DNA from: Planctomycetota bacterium
GTDB taxonomy: Bacteria > Planctomycetota > Phycisphaerae > Phycisphaerales > SM1A02
Direction of reading: 5' to 3'
Length of the DNA: 17,123 nucleotides
NCBI GenBank assembly: GCA_027295435.1
Contig: JAPUKX010000151.1
Location: forward strand, 1-17,123
Part shown: positions 14,076 through 17,123 of the stretch, piece by piece
Layout of the letters: the number at the start of each line of letters is the position of its first letter
How positions within the stretch are numbered: the stretch's first letter is position 1
The notes under the pieces: generated by a model
The model's database searches: none
What the model was told of the DNA's origin: nothing
What the model saw: the letters and a program-made list of their open reading frames with translations, nothing else
Made by a program: the position numbers and the translations under genes

Positions 14076-14414
14076 ATGGCACAACCGGACAGCACGACCA
14101 ACGAAAACGAAGCGCAACCCAACTCAGGCGGGACCGCAACCGCTGTAGCGACCAAACCGGCTCGACCCAAGCCCAAGCGCCTTCCGCCCTGGAAGGTGCT
14201 GCTGCACAACGACGATGTCAATGACATGCTCTACGTCGCCGACACGATCGTCGGGCTGACGACGCTGAGTCGTCAGGACGCGGTGCAGCGCACGATCGAA
14301 GCACATGAAACCGGCGTAGCGATGCTGCTCGTCACCAATCGCGAACATGCGGAACTGCTGGCCGAACAGTTCGCTTCCAAGAGCCTCACCGTCACCATCG
14401 AGCCGGACGCCTGA
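14076..14414 (+). CDS. clpS: ClpS, N-end-rule adaptor of the Clp protease
   Basis: A 112-residue protein from ATG 14076, chosen because GGAGG (14066-14070) stands 5 bases before it; the first in-frame ATG at 14064 has no such site. Residues 1-35 are a disordered, Pro/Thr/Lys-rich extension. The core is clear: 'WKVLLHNDDVNDMLYVADTI' (39-58), the ligand-pocket NDD, then 'AVQRTIEAHETGVAMLLV' with the pocket His, and 'EHAELLAEQFASKSLTVTIEPD'. ClpS hands proteins with destabilising N-terminal residues to ClpAP or ClpCP. No clpA, clpC or aat gene is in the window, and it lies alone between the YbdK homologue and a secreted protease. 'VNDMLYV' replaces the more usual 'YTPMEFV', typical of distant ClpS branches. 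Confidence 0.92.
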   Translation: MAQPDSTTNENEAQPNSGGTATAVATKPARPKPKRLPPWKVLLHNDDVNDMLYVADTIVGLTTLSRQDAVQRTIEAHETGVAMLLVTNREHAELLAEQFASKSLTVTIEPDA

Positions 14415-14556
14415 GCAGTCCGCCGACTGGGCTGGGGTATCGGCATCACCGACGCGCCCAACCCGACCAAAGGAGCTTGTGCCGTCTGCTGCTACGCCTA
14501 TGATACAGGGAATCAAACGCCTGCACTTCACCTTGGCCGGAGATATGGAGGCCATG

Positions 14557-15804
14557 ATGCGCTTCGTGATTCTGGCGGCCATGTTGGCAACTGGGGCCTT
14601 GGTTTCTTCGACCCGTGCCCAGACCACGCTCGATCGGCCGATCGGCCAGGATCGCCCCTACCGCGTCGACAGCGGAATCCTTGCCAACCCGGCAGGCGCC
14701 GCAACCATCCTGTTCCGCGAGACGGTGCACATCAAGGGCGCAGCCTGGATGCGTGTATACTTCGGCTCTGTCGTGCTAGCCCCCGGCAGCGTCGTTCGCG
14801 TGACCTCAGCGCTCGACGGCGAGACTCAGCAGCTCGACGATGTCGCAATGGCGATGTGGGGCAATACGTCGGCCTACTTCAACGGTGACACCATGGTGGT
14901 GGAGCTGATCGCCGGCCCCAAGACTGCCAACAACCGCCTCATCATCGATCACCTGACGCTGGAGCTGGGGGTGGCCCACCCGATCGGGTCCTGTGGAATC
15001 TGCGGCTCGGATGATCGGGTGCCGTCCAACCAGAACTGGGCCGGACGACTCGTTCCGCCGGGCTGCTCCGCCTCGGTGTGGAATGAGGAAAGCTGCCTCG
15101 TGTCGGCCGGCCATTGTGTCGCCCCCGATGCGGTGATCGAGTTCAACGTGCCACCGTCAAGCCCGGACTGCCGCACCGATCACCCGCCGGTGGCTGACCA
15201 GTTCCCGGTGATCGAGGCCCTTTTCTCCAATCAAGGCGTGGGCAACGACTGGGCGGTGATGCGCACCGGCACAAACAATATGGGACAGACCGCCTTCGAG
15301 CGCTACGGGCAGCTCAGGCCGATCGCCGAGGAGCCGGGGCAGATCAGCGAGACGCTCTTTGTCTGGGGCTACGGCATCGACTCCGAATGTGAGCTGTCCC
15401 AGACACAGCAAACGTCCACCGGCACGCTCATGACCGTGCAGCCCAACCACTACACCTACGACGTGGATACCACCTTCGGAAACTCCGGATCGGCGGTCAT
15501 TCGACCGCACATTCGGGATGGGAACCTTCTTGCCATCGTCACTCACTGTGATTGCCCCAACAATATCGGCACTCGGGTGGACCTGCCCGCCTTCGCCGCG
15601 GCGCGGGCGGCGATGTGCCCGCCTCCGCCTGATCCGTGCGCGGCCGACCTCGACGACGACGGCACCGTGGGCATCCTCGATCTGCTCGCGCTGCTGGCGG
15701 CTTGGGGCAGTGACCCCGGAGGTCCGCCCGACCTCGACGGCGACGGCACCGTCGGTATCGCCGACCTGCTTCAGTTGCTCGCCGATTGGGGCGACTGCCC
15801 ATAA
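14557..15804 (+). CDS. secreted trypsin-like protease with dockerin-like tail
   Basis: A protein of 415 residues from ATG 14557, chosen for its GGAGG (14547-14551) at 5-base spacing and the signal peptide that follows directly ('MRFVILAAMLATGALVSSTRA'); earlier in-frame ATGs at 14545 and 14554 are less well placed. A beta-rich N-terminal domain (about 50-140) precedes the S1/V8-like protease: His186 in 'CLVSAGHCVAP', Asp231 in 'GNDWAVMR', Ser310 in 'TTFGNSGSAVI'. Residues 364-384 and 392-412 are two dockerin-like calcium repeats, each with 'DLD-x-DGTVGI-x-DLL' and ending 'WG'. Such C-terminal pairs are frequent on exported planctomycete proteins; whether they bind a cohesin-like partner is unknown. 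There is no membrane anchor. Several cysteines support an extracytoplasmic location. Confidence 0.9.
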   Translation: MRFVILAAMLATGALVSSTRAQTTLDRPIGQDRPYRVDSGILANPAGAATILFRETVHIKGAAWMRVYFGSVVLAPGSVVRVTSALDGETQQLDDVAMAMWGNTSAYFNGDTMVVELIAGPKTANNRLIIDHLTLELGVAHPIGSCGICGSDDRVPSNQNWAGRLVPPGCSASVWNEESCLVSAGHCVAPDAVIEFNVPPSSPDCRTDHPPVADQFPVIEALFSNQGVGNDWAVMRTGTNNMGQTAFERYGQLRPIAEEPGQISETLFVWGYGIDSECELSQTQQTSTGTLMTVQPNHYTYDVDTTFGNSGSAVIRPHIRDGNLLAIVTHCDCPNNIGTRVDLPAFAAARAAMCPPPPDPCAADLDDDGTVGILDLLALLAAWGSDPGGPPDLDGDGTVGIADLLQLLADWGDCP

Positions 15805-15819
15805 CCCCCCGCGCGCGGT

Positions 15820-16545
15820 TCAGCGCTTCAGCAATCGCGTAAGTTGCGCGACCTCCTCGTCCACCTCGCCCGGGTCGCTCACCCCCTCGGCCACGACCCG
15901 CAAAAACTCACGCCGTAACTTGTCCTTGATCGTGTCAACCATTGTGTAGATCTTCTGCGGGTCGCGCTCGCCCAGCGACTGCATCAGGTCTTCATACGGC
16001 GCCGGCTGACATCCATATTTGTTCGGTCGCAACACACGGGCTTCAAACGCCTCCCATTGGCGCTGCATCCGGCGCCTACGGCAATCGGCCTCGACACGGG
16101 CCAACGTCACGTCGAGCGTGATGCTGCTGAACATCCGATCGTACACGGCCTGCGGATCGTCATCCTCTAAGCGCCCGATCACGTCAAGCGTTTGGGGATC
16201 CAACGAAACGAACTTCGGCCGGCCCTCGCCGTTGCGCCCATGCTCGTGACGGTGCTGATCCGTCACGAAGTGTTCCAGGCATTTCAGCAGAAACCAGCGG
16301 AACCGCCCGTGATCCTTCTTCGCCCGGCTGATCAGATCGCGGCCGAGCACGACCTCGCACATGAACGCCTGGACGAGATCGTCAGCATCGGCCGGCTGCA
16401 CACGCTTCGCCTTGCAAAGATACGCGTACACCGGGGGACGGTACCGCTCCAACAACACCTCAAGGGCCGCTGGATCGACCTTGGCCTTCTCGATCAGCGT
16501 CCAGCTCGTGGTTTGGAACCAGCTTGCGGTCTGGTTCGAGGCCAT
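15820..16545 (-). CDS. planctomycete-type ECF RNA polymerase sigma factor
   Basis: A 241-residue protein from ATG 16545, preceded by AGGTGG at 5 bases; a GTG at 16554 is the alternative. Region 2 is recognisable: 'LLERYRPPVYAYLCKAKRV' then 'DADDLVQAFMCEVV', followed by 'RFRWFLLKCLEHFVTDQHR', a pattern I know from planctomycete ECF sigma factors. Region 4 (about 165-230) is weaker, with 'PYEDLMQSLGERDPQKIYTMVDTIKDKLRREFLRVV' as the candidate helix-turn-helix. It would direct RNA polymerase to a small regulon. There is no anti-sigma gene; instead a Ser/Thr kinase is divergent 92 bases away, the arrangement of the kinase-linked planctomycete ECF groups, where the kinase is thought to control the sigma factor. 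Confidence 0.87.
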   Translation of the reverse strand: MASNQTASWFQTTSWTLIEKAKVDPAALEVLLERYRPPVYAYLCKAKRVQPADADDLVQAFMCEVVLGRDLISRAKKDHGRFRWFLLKCLEHFVTDQHRHEHGRNGEGRPKFVSLDPQTLDVIGRLEDDDPQAVYDRMFSSITLDVTLARVEADCRRRRMQRQWEAFEARVLRPNKYGCQPAPYEDLMQSLGERDPQKIYTMVDTIKDKLRREFLRVVAEGVSDPGEVDEEVAQLTRLLKR

Positions 16546-16577
16546 CACCGCCACCTTATCTACCCCCCAGCGAAAAA

Positions 16578-16616
16578 CCGCAGCCTTGCGGCTAGATCAC
16601 CACGATTCTACCGTAG
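16578..16616. promoter_or_regulatory. small palindromes in the sigma/kinase divergent promoter
   Basis: CCGCA (16578-16582) pairs with TGCGG (16587-16591) over GCCT, and CTAC-C-GTAG lies at 16608-16616. Both are in the 92-base gap from which the sigma-factor and kinase genes diverge, so they may be operators or autoregulatory sites. They are short and may be chance in G+C-rich DNA. Confidence 0.25.
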
Positions 16617-16637
16617 TTTGTGAGGGGATACTCTGCC

Positions 16638-17123
16638 ATGCTCACGCCCCAGCAAGCCAAACGCCTCGCGGCGGACCTGTTCGACGACGCTGATCAGCCT
16701 GTCGGGGCCGACTCCAACCCCCCGCTGCCCGAGCGGATCGGCTCCTACCGCATACGCAGAATCATCGCCGCCGGCGGCATGGGCACCGTCTTTGAAACCG
16801 AGCAAACTCATCCGCATCGCACGGTGGCGCTGAAGGTCATGAAGCGCGAATACGGCTTGCGTGGACGACGGGCCCTTCGGCGGTTCGAATATGAATCCGA
16901 AATCCTGGCCAGCCTCCGCCACCCCGGCATCGCTCAGATCTTCGAAGCCGGCACTTACGACGATGGCTCAGGCGGCGTGCCTTATTTCGTCATGGAATAC
17001 ATCCCTGATGCCAAACCCATCACCAAATATGCTGACGAACACAAGCTAAGCATCCGCCTGCGCCTGGAGTTGTTCGCCGAAGTCTGCGACGCGGTGCACC
17101 ACGGCCATCAAAAGGGCATCATC
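16638..17123 (+). CDS. Hanks-type Ser/Thr protein kinase, 3' end outside window
   Basis: The first 162 residues are present; the frame runs open through the window end. A 30-residue leader precedes the kinase domain: 'RIGSYRIRRIIAAGGMGTVFE' with its Gly-rich loop (G46, G47, G49), the ATP-anchoring Lys66 in 'VALKVMKR', the alpha-C Glu88 in 'FEYESEILASLRHPGIAQI', and hinge 'PYFVMEYIPD' (115-124). The last visible residues 'HQKGII' are where the catalytic HRDLKPxN motif would begin, so activity cannot be judged here. There is no membrane segment in this part; these kinases often continue with TPR or WD repeats. It is divergent from the ECF sigma gene and probably works with it. GAGGGG (16622-16627) is a distant Shine-Dalgarno candidate. 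Confidence 0.9.
   Translation, partial: MLTPQQAKRLAADLFDDADQPVGADSNPPLPERIGSYRIRRIIAAGGMGTVFETEQTHPHRTVALKVMKREYGLRGRRALRRFEYESEILASLRHPGIAQIFEAGTYDDGSGGVPYFVMEYIPDAKPITKYADEHKLSIRLRLELFAEVCDAVHHGHQKGII

Noticed and set aside
12963..14117. 384-codon open frame antisense to the YbdK-type gene
   Set aside because: Long antisense frames are expected at this G+C content; the sense strand shows all GCS2 motifs and the antisense product has none.
16880..16896. tRNA-like T-loop sequence (cggttcgaat)
   Set aside because: It lies within the kinase reading frame at the conserved 'RRFEYESEIL' segment, and no cloverleaf can be built around it.

Overview
The window looks like chromosomal DNA of a planctomycete, most likely of the Phycisphaerae type. 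The G+C content is high, and a secreted protease ends in two dockerin-like calcium repeats with the 'D-x-D-x-DG-x-V-G-x-x-D-LL-x-LL-A-x-WG' pattern. A planctomycete-style ECF sigma factor lies divergent to a Hanks-type kinase. Many starts lack a strong Shine-Dalgarno. The taxonomic call is an inference from protein style, not from a marker tree.

Layout. (1) 2-1152, plus strand: a 5'-truncated DUF2314 protein coupled (ATGA) to a DUF2007-like membrane protein. (2) 1192-5453, minus strand: a housekeeping cluster read tpiA > secG > yicC, then an aminoglycoside-phosphotransferase-fold kinase and an exported PDZ protein; the junctions are 1-bp overlap, 4 bp, about 130 bp and 3 bp. (3) 5454-6432: an insertion-like island holding a REP-associated (Y1/HUH) transposase with a family of short palindromic repeats on both sides, including two identical 27-bp copies in inverted orientation. 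A related solitary copy lies between yicC and the kinase gene. (4) 6433-9848: alaS with an unusual, A+T-richer insertion of about 75 residues in its middle, coupled by ATGA to a small unknown gene. (5) 9929-11902: a xylose-isomerase-like TIM-barrel protein and a zinc-less medium-chain oxidoreductase. The oxidoreductase is preceded by a nested palindrome pair and a consensus -10 box only 7 bases before its ATG. (6) 11981-12493, minus: a small membrane protein, converging on the oxidoreductase gene at a strong hairpin. (7) 12903-15804, plus: a YbdK-type glutamate-cysteine ligase homologue, clpS, and a secreted trypsin-like protease with a dockerin-like tail. (8) 15820-17123: an ECF sigma factor (minus) divergent to a Ser/Thr kinase cut by the window end just before its HRD motif.

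Most genes are housekeeping. The parts that repay a second look are the transposase-REP island and its dispersed repeats, the alaS insertion, the palindrome/-10 arrangement before the oxidoreductase (with a similar -10 spacing before tpiA), and the uncharacterised gene coupled to alaS. No tRNA, rRNA, CRISPR array or complete insertion sequence with terminal repeats was recognised.
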